Below, piece by piece: positions 11,901-23,400 of a stretch of DNA of 64,000 bases. This DNA comes from Archilochus colubris. Taxonomy: Eukaryota > Chordata > Aves > Apodiformes > Trochilidae. The notes below the pieces were generated by a model. That model worked only from the letters and a program-made list of their open reading frames with translations. It had not been told where the DNA came from and searched no databases. The stretch spans positions 28,629,121-28,693,120 of the forward strand of contig CM041085.1 in the NCBI GenBank assembly GCA_023079485.1, written 5' to 3'. Positions within the stretch are counted from its first letter, which is position 1, and each line of letters starts with the position of its first letter. Made by a program: the position numbers and the translations under genes.

Positions 11901-13354
11901 GAATTTATAGCACAGTTTCAATGCTCAGAAGTAATTTTATTTCAGCAAGCCAGACAAAACACATAACTACACAAACAAAACATAATATTACCTGGGACAG
12001 CTCTGGTGGGGAAAAAGCAAGCTATTATCTAATGGTCTTTTCAATAGCTTTTCCCTCGTCATCCAGATGGTGAAGTGTGCTGTCTGGACTAACCAATGGC
12101 TTCCAAGCCAGCACTAGAATAAACCTATTTTTAATTTCTTCTTTTTTTTTTCCTTATCTCTTATTGTATTTTATATTTTTAAAAATCTCCCTGATTAACA
12201 ACTTCCTTTCTGTTTCTTTTGTGGATCAAAACCACTACCTTTGTATTCCTGCAAAAGAAGACACTTTTAAGTGTCTCAAGAGCAACTTCATTGCGGAAAG
12301 AAACTCACTGCAACACAGGCTCTTGGCAAGATGCAATTTAAATACTAAGGCATTTCTAGAGAAATAAAAGAAACAAAACCAACTAAGAAAGAAAATCAAA
12401 TCACCTCAGCACAACCTATCCAGCTTTCAGAAAACTTCGATGCCCCAACAATTCAAAAATGGCTAATGCAATCAGTAAAGCATGCACAAAACCCCCATGA
12501 CTGGAGTATTTGGGAGGATCTGTTTCAGGGTCACTGAAACTCCAACCCCAATGAAAGAATCTATCTTTACTGAAGTACTGAAGTATTACTTTGATGGAAG
12601 ATAATTGTTAGGAGTTCAAGCTGAATACCAACTAAAAAGCACATTTGCACAGAATTACATTCACCTGTCTTCACACACAAAGCTGCAAATAATTTTGAAT
12701 CCACGAGTCATGACATGAAGGATAAATCCAGCTGCTACATTAAATACGCTATTTTTTTCCAAAAGGAAATTATGATTAATTTTCATACACTGATCTTTAA
12801 ATAAGTAAATGAAGAGAACCTCTATATGGTCATATGAATTTTGAAAACCGTAAAGACGGTCTATCTTTTCAGAACACAGTCATTCTTTTAAATGCTCAGC
12901 TTCCAGCATCTTTAAGTCAGAGCAGGTGCCCATCTCTTATTTTTATCCCAGTACCACAATAAATATCTGAAATTGCAATCTTAGGAAATAAGGCCCTGAA
13001 AAACAACAGTAGCCCCTTAACAGATGAGGTTTTTCTCCTTCCTCTTGCAGACACATACACACACATATATACATATACTTGCTAATCAACACCTTTGTCA
13101 AACTGGGGCTGAGCTCTGCTCAAGCTGCTCAGAACATTACACCCATCTACAAGCTGTGCAAAGGACTTAATGAAAAACGTATGAGTTACTGTACCAAAAA
13201 ACATTAATACCTTAGCCTGGTTTCAAATTACTCCAAACTACACAGATGGGATGAATCAAATGAAGAAGGCTTTCCCTCTGCCATCAGCCCAGGGCTGGTA
13301 CTGTTAAGCAGATTTATGAAGGAAGGCCACTGCTGAAAGGTTACCCACCATTAC
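5935..13354 (-). other. ARID1B: Intron between exons D and E (7,420 bp)
   Basis: A GT-AG intron. Contents are low-complexity A-rich and T-rich tracts (7.52, 9.16-9.22 and 12.14 kb) and a short AC/AT stretch near 13.05 kb. No interspersed repeat was recognised. Overlapping open frames on opposite strands near 10.33-10.62 kb have no recognisable homology. Confidence 0.85.
9164..9220. repeat. A-rich low-complexity tract
   Basis: A runs separated by C, G and T singles (AAAAAGTAAAAAAA and CCAAAACAAAACC types). No source element was recognised. Confidence 0.7.
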
Positions 13355-13500
13355 CTGTGGAACTGTTCACCATGTTAGATGCCATGCTGTAAGGAGGAGC
13401 CTGTGGGTTCATCAAGCCAGAGCTGTTGTTCATCGGCTGAGTGTAGGGGGAGCTGGATCCCATGATACCACTCTGATTCATGGCAGGGAAATTGCCTTGC
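13355..13500 (-). CDS. ARID1B: ARID1B coding exon D (146 bp, phase 2 to 1)
   Basis: The acceptor is CTTCTTGTAG and the donor CACAG|GTAATG. Its first base completes the Arg codon split with exon C. The peptide then reads [19 protein letters not shown], continues [14 protein letters not shown] and [15 protein letters not shown], and ends on the first base of an Ala codon shared with exon E. It is Ser/Asn/Met/Pro-rich and predicted disordered. The length is 146 nt, so skipping it alone would shift the frame, but joint loss of exons C and D (474 nt) would keep it. Reading on past the donor soon reaches a stop, which supports the boundary. The exon stands alone between introns of 17.8 and 7.4 kb. 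Confidence 0.94.
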
Positions 13501-16500
13501 CTACAAGAAGAAAAAGCAGACACACGATGCCTCATTATGTGCCCCATTGCTGAGGATGCTGTGGTTTGTCACAGAGTACATCTCCTGTTGTTTGCAAATA
13601 GCTACGGAGAAGGCAAGCAATTAGTTCATTTTACCTACATAGAGAGCTATTAGTCTTGAATTCATTACCTTATATCTGAGACAGACTTGGACTGAAAACA
13701 AATTTCAAGAGATGTATACAGTGTCTTTACACTTTTTCTGCAACCAGCAGAAAATTACAACTTGTATTATTTACCCTTTGAGTAAACATAGGATAAGTGT
13801 GATCAGGAGTCAAAATTAGAACCTAGGATTGACATAAAAATAGAAAAAAAAAATTCTGTGACCTGCAATTTTGATCATGTAATAGATAACTTTGCCTGCT
13901 GTAGCTTTAAAAAAAGTGAAATGACCAGAAGAAAAATAGGAACCATGGAACGTTTTAGATTTCTGTATCTGATGTAATCACACACACCTTGATGCCCTTC
14001 CAGTCCCAAGGTGCAAAGGATAAATACAATTGCATGTGAACATTTAGCTCGAGCATAACTCGTGACTATAAGAGGCATTCACACACACAACTCTCAATGA
14101 AATCATATACACCAAGCTTCCTGCTTCTCCATTTAAAAGAAAACAAGCAACAACACAAACCCCACAACAGATATCCCCAGTTGCTAGTTTTGATCTAGGG
14201 CCCAAAGTCATCGTCATTTATCAAATTCCACTGAAGTGACCAGAGATGTGACTGCAGCAGTGAAAAATGTTCATCTTGTTATACATGCCATCTATGTCCA
14301 ATCTTTCAAGAAAACATGTACATACTATAATTTGTTGAAACAAGAAATCCCATCAGAACTAATTTGGTTTTGAAAAATGATCACATATCCATATGATGCT
14401 TTCATAACAGAGACTTCAGTTTATCTGGAACACTGCCTTGAATGAAGCCTTTTCCCAAATTATCCTCATCATCACTTGTGAAGATCTGCAGACCAAGTAT
14501 TTTTGAAGTCCAAGCCTGATGTACTCTTAAATTCTAATAAGTATCTAAGTAGGCTTTATACTTGATTAGCAAAGTCTACAAATTATCTGAGGCACACAGA
14601 AGAAAATAATCCAACCCAAGTTAGCAGAATAGCCCATTGTAATGCTTGACCCAGCTTCAAAAATAACTTCTTATTCTTTTAATCCATAATATAATTATCC
14701 ACTTTTTACTGGCATAGTAGAAGACTGCACATATGCAGTAAGTGTATGGATCTAGACATAAGTATGAAATAATATAAATAAAAGCACAGGCAAAAATATA
14801 CTTGCTTCTACATACACAGCCTACATCAGCAAATACAAAACTGTTTCTTCAATGTACTCCCTGTAAGTCTATGCTGTTTTTCCTAATGAATAAGAAAGGA
14901 AGCAACTACCTCCTTACATACCTTTTGTACCTGTCTGCTTTTTTTCCTCATGAAAAACAAAGCTTTTTATTTTGTCCTACAGACAGGGAAAGCTGCATGA
15001 CCTGGTAGCAAGAGTTTTGGTAAAAATTCTGTTTTTCATTATTATACAGTATTCAAACAAAACAGAAAATGCTCTAACCAACAACCCTGTATAACTTCAA
15101 TGGCTTCTTGTCTTCATCAAATTCATGGCAGATTCTTGATGCAATTGGTAGAAATGGATTTCTTTTTTAGGAGGTACAGGAGAAAGACCATTAAAGCACT
15201 ATTTGGCCTAATTTTTCTTGACACGTTGTGAAATAACTTCAAAGGAAAAGAGAACGTGTTATCTAAATAAAGGATCTTTTTCCAAGTCAGTTTTGTCCTT
15301 TGGTCTCTGAAGCCAAACTTTTCTTCACTCTTGCAAAGAGGCAAAGGCTTTTGTTTGATATGAAGGAGAAGACTGCCATACAATGTCATTTCCCTGATGA
15401 AGCTTGCTATGAGTAGTGGAGGGAAAAGATTTAAAATGCACAGTGGTGCAATGCTCCAAGGGAAAATTACAAAGGAAAGAAGAGAATAGCAGGACCATTT
15501 GGCAACAACTTTAAAAGATTTCAGTCACACAATCAAGCTTTTCTTATGTAAATACTGTGTCTTAAACAACCCCTCCCCCCTTTTGCTGAAAATTGCTGTA
15601 TTTAACAGATGAAGTTAACTGAAAAGTTACTTCTATGCTGGATAAGTGAGGTTCTTTTCATTACTGGGTGTGGGTACTAGTGAAGATGAACAACGTGTGA
15701 AAGTGCATTTTTACCCTTTAAAAATAGAGTAATATATTTTGAAAGGTTCTTTACGGAGGAAAGCTGGGATTCTGAAAAAGACAGAAGTCTCTACAGGTAT
15801 CTATTTCTCTAATAGTCTTCTTTTGCTTTAAAAATACACAAGAGATAGGCAACTTGCAGGTAAGCTGAAATTGGTCCTGATCTGCTAATATTTCAATACT
15901 ATTACTTCCTATACCATGTATACCTTCTACTATGGGGTAGTTCATTGTCTCAAACTGAGGTACAACTTACTTGACATTACCCACTATGGACATCAATCTC
16001 AATTGCAGTTCATGAGAGCACACTGCTGTACAACAGCTTTAAATCAAAAAGTAGGAAACTATTGCCAGTTTAGATGGAGACTGGAAATTAAATAAAAGGA
16101 ATATACCAGCTTTGGCCAGGACAGCAAGAAAAGGACTGAAGTCTAAAAAAAATTACTTCCATACTCAGAAAGACCAGAATGGCAGAACCTAATAATGAAA
16201 TTCCACCTAGCAAGGCAAAACTTTTCCTTTCATCCTCCTATGTAATTCCACATACGGAATGGACAGAACTCTCTAGCCCAGCAAAAGACTCAGACATCTC
16301 TGGCAAAACTTTGTCCTTCCCCAGCCCCCTGTCAAAGCCCTGACCGCAGCACATGTGAACTAATTCAGCAACACTGAAAGGTGACATCTTTCAAGAGTAA
16401 ATGTTATTTTATCATGAGACTGGATCCAGTGTGCAGTACAGACCTCCTCCACGTACTGTTCTGCTCTATGAGGGTTTGGAATGGAAAGTTTTTTCAGGGA

Positions 16501-16680
16501 GAAATAATCAGGTATTACTTCAGCCTTTAATTCTCGCTCCACAGTGGGCCTCCTTTGAGTAAAGGCTGCCGACTGTGACAAATTGTGCTGCATCAGTGCT
16601 ATAATATGAAGTGCAGTCCATTAAGAACAGAGCTGAGATCACCAAACTCATTTTGATTAACCTCCAGGTCACTAAACACT

Positions 16681-16719
16681 TATAAATATGTTACACAGCA
16701 GCTGCTAAACATATTTATA
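16681..16719. repeat. Inverted repeat with 12-bp perfect arms
   Basis: TATAAATATGTT at 16681-16692 is the exact reverse complement of AACATATTTATA at 16708-16719. The 15-nt spacer contains a second palindrome, AGCAGCTGCT. Confidence 0.9.
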
Positions 16720-17261
16720 TATGCTTAAGGTCACAGCATCATCTGTTGGTTCTTGGAGTTAAGTCAAAAATCTTATGTTTCCTTCTGTGCTGCTTTTAGT
16801 AAAGGCATATCCAACATACTATTTAAGAAGTCGTTGTCTCAAAGCATACTACCAGACTCTCTCTGACATTTCCCAATTCCCTCCTCCATTTTTATGGGAG
16901 GCTAAATAAAGCCCAGGTCTTACAAAAATAGCCTGGCACACATGTAGTGACATCTAATGGCAAAAATTCAACTGGCCAGCTATGAATTCTATACCAGAAC
17001 CAACCCAGTAGAGTATACAATTTCATGGTATTTACCACATAAACACCGATGGCAGGGTGCTTAGGGATGACACAAGTGACAATTACGAATAATAGGAAGA
17101 AATTAAGAAAAGAAAAACTTATGCTAAGTGTAATGAAAAATATCTTCTTCATGGTGAGATGCAGTTAGCCTCTAAGGGAGCGAAAGAAACCTCAGTACTT
17201 GACACTTCTGCACACAGACAACACATTGGAACATGTAGTAGTTAAAGAAATCCTGCATCAC

Positions 17262-17322
17262 ATAAGAACTAGATGACCTGTCAGGTATTCTCCAGCTCTA
17301 ACTCCTTCAATACTGTGATCCC
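17262..17322 (+). mobile_element. Short CR1-like tail
   Basis: About 60 bp resembling the last bases of CR1: AACTAGATGACCTGTCAGG, then TCTCCAGCTCTAACTCC and ATACTGTGATCC. It lies 270 bp before the larger degraded CR1 in the same orientation and may be a separate, extremely truncated insertion. Confidence 0.5.
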
Positions 17323-17589
17323 AGATCATGAATGTTTCCCTGCTAAGAAGAAAAAGCAGCTGTGCTAATACAAATTTTGGATTATGCTGTCAATTTAAGC
17401 ATCATCCTTAAGCCTACACATTTATTTTTTCAGCTTTACTGCTACACGTAGATCTCAAAGTACTGGACAAATGGAAGTGATTAAAAATGAGGAGGGGAGA
17501 ATCTGCTTGCTTTTTGTGTTTTATTTACTCTGTTGGCAATTCAGTAATTCAAAGCACTTGCACTATGCCAGAGCCACTTGTTACACTTG

Positions 17590-18359
17590 ATGAAAGGGTT
17601 GCCACCCAGGGGTACCTAGAAAGGCTGGAGGAATGCATGGAGAGGGACCTTTTGAAAGTCAACAGGGACCAGTGCAAGGTCCTGCACCTGGAAAGGACCA
17701 AGTTCCCTGCAGCAGTGCCAGCTGGGACCTGACTAGGGGGAGCAGCTTTACTGAAAAGCCCCTGGGCGTCTTGGCAGATGGAGCTGAGTGTGAGCCAGCA
17801 GAGTACCCTGTCAGCAAAGAGGGCACACAACATCCCAGGAATTGTGACCAGGCACAGGAGGTGGAGGGAACTTTACTGGGTACTCATTAGACCTTATCTA
17901 AAGTTTCACGTCCAGTTTTGGATCCTCCAGTAAAGTGGGGATAAATTGGAATATAGCAGAGGGTCCCTTAGATGGTCACACCTTGAGCACTCACCTTGGG
18001 GGGCTGAAGGAAAGCTTTTGAGAGGAACCTAACTGACCCCCCAGCACCTAAAAAGAGGTCAGCAAGAAGATGAAGATGGGCTCTTCACAGCGGGGCATGG
18101 TGGGAGGATAAGACACAATGGGTAAGAGTTAAAACATCCAAAGTTCAAACCTTATGTAAGGAAGCCTTTTTCCCCAGTGAAAATAACCAGGCACCAGATC
18201 TGGTGGCCCAGAGGAGTCACGAACGTCAAACGCCTCTTTTGGTTTTCAAGACCCAACTAGATGAAGCTGTGAGCTCTCAACTGGGCCTGCTAATGAGGAG
18301 GTGGGACAATACATCTTTTTTCAAGGTTCCTACCAGCCCAAATGACCCTATGATTCTTG
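17590..18359 (+). mobile_element. Old, degraded CR1 LINE fragment
   Basis: A diverged CR1 copy of about 770 bp on the plus strand. Early landmarks are GGCTGGAGGAATGCATGG and AAGGTCCTGCACCTGG (end of the CR1 coding region), then GTGAGCCAGCAGAGT, then 3'-region words including TTTTCAAGACCCAACTAGAT and CCTATGATTCTTGAC. Many substitutions and small deletions make it older than the 23.1 and 63.3 kb copies. Short open frames inside are relics. Confidence 0.8.
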
Positions 18360-20926
18360 ACTGTCAGTTTCATTGTGCTTTTGATAGCCTGGTGTCCTAT
18401 CAGGTCAAATTCAAAACATTCCCTTTTGAGAAGGTTCTGTTCTGCTCTTTTGTTTTTCCTTAATTTGCAGCCCACATAAAGCCTAATCTGCATTTAATGT
18501 TTTCTCTGCAAAACAAGTAGAATCAGATCTAATTGTGTCTTTTGAGCTAATGCAGAAGACAATGCATTTGAAGAGAGGAGATGACACGAAAGATCTGGTC
18601 ATCATTAAAAAGCAGAAGACAAACAAATTGTAAGAAAGAAGAGCACTGACAATACAAAGGTGCACACAAGTGGTAACAGCTGCCCAACAGTGTCTCTTAC
18701 ACTGAGCTGTCTTCCTTTAACTGGACATGAAATCACTACTAGGTTTCTGTGCTATATCTGACTGTTACACAGAAGTTCCTCTGCAACCCTTGCATTTAAA
18801 ACCTGTAGGTATGTGATTTAGTACCTCCTCACTGTTGCCATCTGATGAAGAACTGAACAAATCTGAACTACCTGGAAAACTGACTTAAGAGGGAGGTGTG
18901 GTTTAGCTGTGGACAATGGTAAAAGTGGATTATGCTTGTCAGCAGGACAAAAAATGAAGACATAGCTTTTCATTTGCAAACATGTTGAAACTCAAGTTTT
19001 TGCTGTGAACAGAGTGATCATGTTCTACAATGTTCTGTGGATTTTCTGGCATGTACCTGACACTGTTCTCATCTCAACCTAAACCTGTAAAATTGGTGCA
19101 CAGCCTTTCATGCAATCAAAAAAAGTGATCCAGCTTCTGTAATAAGCCATGAGGCAGCCTCAGCACAGGCATGAGTGGAGCACTGAAAGGTGTAGGGAAA
19201 AGAAAAAGGGTTCAGAGGTGGAGAGTCTAAAAGGACTGCAGGTAAGAAGAGTCTGGGTAAGAAAAAATGGAAATGGAGGGGAGACCAAATAGAATTGAAG
19301 AATGAACAACAAGGGCTGGGGACATTCTCACTAGGTGCCAAAGGTTTTTAGATCAGGAGGATGACGATGGCTGCTCTGGAGAAGGGAGATGAAACAGATG
19401 CAGGAGAAGGAGCAGAGAGGAGCATACAGAGAGCTGCTACTCCCAGGGTAAACACAGGAAGGGTCCCTCCAGGAAAAACACGGAACCTCTCAGCCAGGTC
19501 TGCCTGAAGGAAGGGAGAGATCCACAGGAGAGCCTGGAAAGCCAGATGCTACCAGAGATGTGCCTTCCTACAGCAACTCTACTCATGCACACAGCCATGA
19601 GGCAAGGTCAGGCTCTGAGGTGGCCACCTTTGCCAGAAGCTGTGTCAGTCCCAGTCCAGCAGTGTGGCACAGCGTGGCTATGCCAATGCAGCAGTGCTGC
19701 AAGAATGAGAGCTGGGATGAGGCACACATCTGCCACAAAACTGCCAGTGAGACACACCTCACACGTCCTGGTGGCCACAAGTTTGCCTCAATTATTATTT
19801 GGGTACTTCAGCACTGTCCTTCCTGACCCTTCCTACAACACTCATGTAATGTTGAGGTTTCTCCCAATTATCCTGCCCTGAAAAATTCCCCTGTTACTAT
19901 GAGCCTGCCACCTGAGCAACTGGCTGATGTGAAAAACAAAAGGCACACAAGCTCATGGAAGTTTGCCATTTCTGCTCCAGATCTTTAACCTACATCAGTT
20001 TTGCAGCGAATGCAATGCAGCACCTCAGGGGAGTAATTTGTGTAAACATTTTAAAAGGCACTTTTTTTTTTTAAATGCTGACATACTGCTAAGGTGGCTA
20101 CTTGATTACAAGCTGTGAAAATGACTGCGTTAGGCTGAACTCACAAATCACAGTATACTGACCAAATTGCCCTGTGCTTATCTGTGCCAGGTCTGCAGCA
20201 TGACAGTATTTCCTCTCTTTTAAATGTCAAAGTATGATTTGGGAGGTTGTTATTTAAACACACTGACCTGCACAATAACCAGAAGTACTTTATTTAAATC
20301 TGTCTTGAGCTGGACTAGCCTTAAGCACTTGTAATCTGTCATACTTTGACACCAAATGTGTTATTATAATGAGAGTAATAGACCCGTGAATGCTTTCTCC
20401 CTGGAGAATTTACACATAAACATGTGCATGCAGATACATATGCTCTTTTGTTACAGATTTTTCTTCTTGCTACATTATCAGCTCCCTTGGAGAAGTGAAA
20501 CTGCTTATGTGGTCAGGTTATATGGGAGAACTGGAGAAGGAAGAGAGCAAGAGAAAATAAACCTCAACACTGCTTACTTTGCTCTGATCGGAAGTTCACT
20601 GGTGTGTCTGTGCAATGTCCAAGACACACAAAATCTGAATATTGGCTTGAGTAGCTTTAAAACTCCATTAAAGAGTTCCCACATAAATAAAACAAACAAA
20701 TCTAATATAAACATATCCAAAAGTTAGGTAGGTATCCCCTCTCGTTAGCTGCTACTCTTAAAGTGTACTAACCTGGATTTGCCTTTCCTCCTCTGTTCAT
20801 GGGAAAGCTTGCTACTCACTAAGTTGTTAAAAAGCAACCATGAAAGCTGGTGATATGACAGGTATTGGGTCTGCCACTGAGTTTCTTTCCATTTCACAAG
20901 TTAGAAGGAAAAAGAAAATTTTATAC

Positions 20927-20953
20927 GTGTGTGTGTGTGTGTGTGTGTGTGTG
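20927..20953. repeat. GT microsatellite
   Basis: Thirteen and a half GT units without interruption in the exon C-D intron, preceded by TTATAC. Long enough to be polymorphic in length. Confidence 0.95.
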
Positions 20954-21547
20954 AAAAGTGGAAGCCAGAACTCTGAAATGCAAAGCTTTTCTAAACACAT
21001 TGTTTTTTTCTGATTACATAATACTTATGTCTTTAGCATCATAGCTATTTCTTAGACTTCACTAAGAAACAATCGAGCAGGGAGAACAAACTTAAAAATC
21101 AGTCGTTCCTACCAGGATGATTCAATACTCAGCCTCTCAGAAAAGCAGCCACAAAAACTCACTCTTTGTTTACATGCTATTGTCATCACATTAACCATTT
21201 TTCTCATGAAAGTATATGCCCAATGGGCCTCAGAACAATTGGTGGTCATTTAAAGCCAAATAAAATGCAGGAGTGTCACACCACAACAAACACTGGAAGA
21301 CAAACATAAGAAACACATGCAATTCATGAGTATATTTATACTAATAACAGCACAACTACACAGCATTTGTGTTGCTGAAATCATGCTGAGATTAAAATAA
21401 CTCTCCCTATCCTATTTTACAGGTAACAAAAATTAAGGAAGAGATCAAAGATTAATAACGATCCAAACTATGGCCAGAAGAATAATAAAGTAGTTGAATA
21501 CAGTGAGGAGAACATGGCACACGCCTGCAGAAAAAAAATATTGTAGG

Positions 21548-21671
21548 CTTTTTTTTTCTTTTTTTGCATTGTTTGGTTTGTTTTTTGTTTTCTTCTTTGC
21601 TTGTTTTTTAGGTTGCAGCTATTAAATGTTTTTATAAATCTCCTTTTGTGTTAAGCAAAGTTTTTTTTTTT
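21548..21671. repeat. T-rich low-complexity region
   Basis: Several T runs of 6 to 11 bases with G and C singles across about 120 bp. No source element was recognised. Confidence 0.7.
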
Positions 21672-23086
21672 GGTCTGCATTTTGTCACCAGTCTTCAAAC
21701 CCACAGGGACTTCCTGAAATGCCTTTACTGCTCAGCATTCATACAACTGCAGCAAGCTCTCCGAATTTGAATTTATTTGCATAAGAACAAATTAAGCCCT
21801 TTGTACTCAGTGCAATATGAACTGCATGAATACAATATAACACAGAACTAGCCCGCCAAGTCAACTGGCTGGTAGTCCCATCAAAACTCTGCTCTTAGCG
21901 ACCTCTGTCCACCTTCCTGACAATGTGGACTTAAACAGGAGCTCCAAGGGCAGCAGCTTGTATACGCTGTCCCCATCAGACAAAATATCTGAGCAGAGTA
22001 GTAATAAACAAAAGAGGGCTGCTGCAATCAGCCTGGCAAGCAGGAGCATGCTTGAACTGGGTTTGTAGAAAAAAAAGAAATCTGTCCTGTATGGCATGAT
22101 GCATCAATCTGAACCAGAATGCCAAGAAGGGTGATTTATCCTGGTGTGACTCGATAGCAAAATGGGAATGACTCATATGACTCTCTCACTATGCACCTTC
22201 TATTTTTGTGCATGTTTAAAAATAGCTATATAAGAAGTCGGAAGGCCCTATGAACTCTCTCCCAGACTGATTTCTCTAAAGTGGGTAAGAGGCTGTTCCC
22301 AGCACATGAACAGCCAGGAGGTCACCAAAGCGTGGTGCTGAAAAGCTGCAGGAACTAAGGACACACTGCATGTTTCATTAATTCAATTTCTTCCAGTGGG
22401 GCACTGCCTCAGGAGAGGCTTGACCCGTGTGTTCCCTCCTCACCCACCTAGGCATGCAGACCTCCTGCCACCTCTCACCACATTCTTACCATGTTCAGTC
22501 TTGTCCTCACACCGTTTCTGAGCACCACTGCAGCTCCACGGAGCTCAGTGTGCTGGCAACCGACTGAAAATCTAATAAAATCCTGATCGTTTCATGCCAG
22601 CTCTTCAGTGTATCTTTTCACAGTAAAATGTCATCTGGCTGACAGCACACTGGATGCAACAGCATCTGCAGCAAGCATGGTGAGGAAGTTCTCCAAAGGG
22701 GTTTCCCAACAGACACATTTTCACTTACCTAGCTTTGCCCAATAGCCTGGAGCTGTTACATGTTTATCAATATTATTACTACCACAATTACCATGAGTCT
22801 CGTCACTTCGGCAATCCAGACAGTTTCACAAGAGCAATGTGGTGCATATGTCAGCATGGTTTCAGCTGGCTTTCTTCATCTTTGGCTCAGAAGGTGCCTG
22901 AAACCTACTGTGGCAACTGTAACAGCTATCTAATGTGTCAGTGAGGCTGCTGGCCATCAGTAAAAACATCTCATTCCTGTTATGTTACTATTTAATATAA
23001 TACTTAAAAGGTTACTTGGAAGTCTAGTTAGAAACAAGGCTCCCATCTGAACTTGATCAATAAAGTGAAGGGTTCTTCCCATTCTT

Positions 23087-23400
23087 AGAATCATAGAATT
23101 TTCAGGGTTGGAAGGGATCATCTATTTCCAACCACCCTGATAGGGGCAGGAACACCTCCCACTAAATCAGGTTACTCAGAGTCCTGTCTTTAAAAACTTT
23201 CAGGGATGGGCCTTCCACCACCTCACTGGGCAACCTGTTCCACTATCTCACCACTCTCATGGTGAAGAACTTCTTCCTAACATCCAATCTAAATCTACCC
23301 TCCCCTAGTTTGAAACCTTTGTCCCCCTAGTCCTGTCACTACCTGACATCCTAAAAAGTCCCTCCCCAAATATTCTTGCAAGCATATTTCTCATATTTCA
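23087..23400 (-). mobile_element. CR1 LINE 3' end
   Basis: A CR1 fragment on the minus strand: its 3' end lies at the low coordinate (AGAATCATAGAATT), followed by GGTTGGAAGGGATC, CCAACCACCCTGATAG, GGGCAACCTGTTCC and TTCTTCCTAACATCC, all CR1 3'-region signatures in reverse complement. It is about 310 bp long with moderate divergence. The outer boundary near 23.4 kb is approximate. Confidence 0.93.

Noticed and set aside
17487..17890. Open frames read as a possible small gene
   Set aside because: They lie largely within a degraded CR1 element and are relics of it.
20356..20727. A 123-codon plus-strand open frame
   Set aside because: Low-complexity Asn/Ser/Lys-rich end, no homology recognised, no splice or promoter context.
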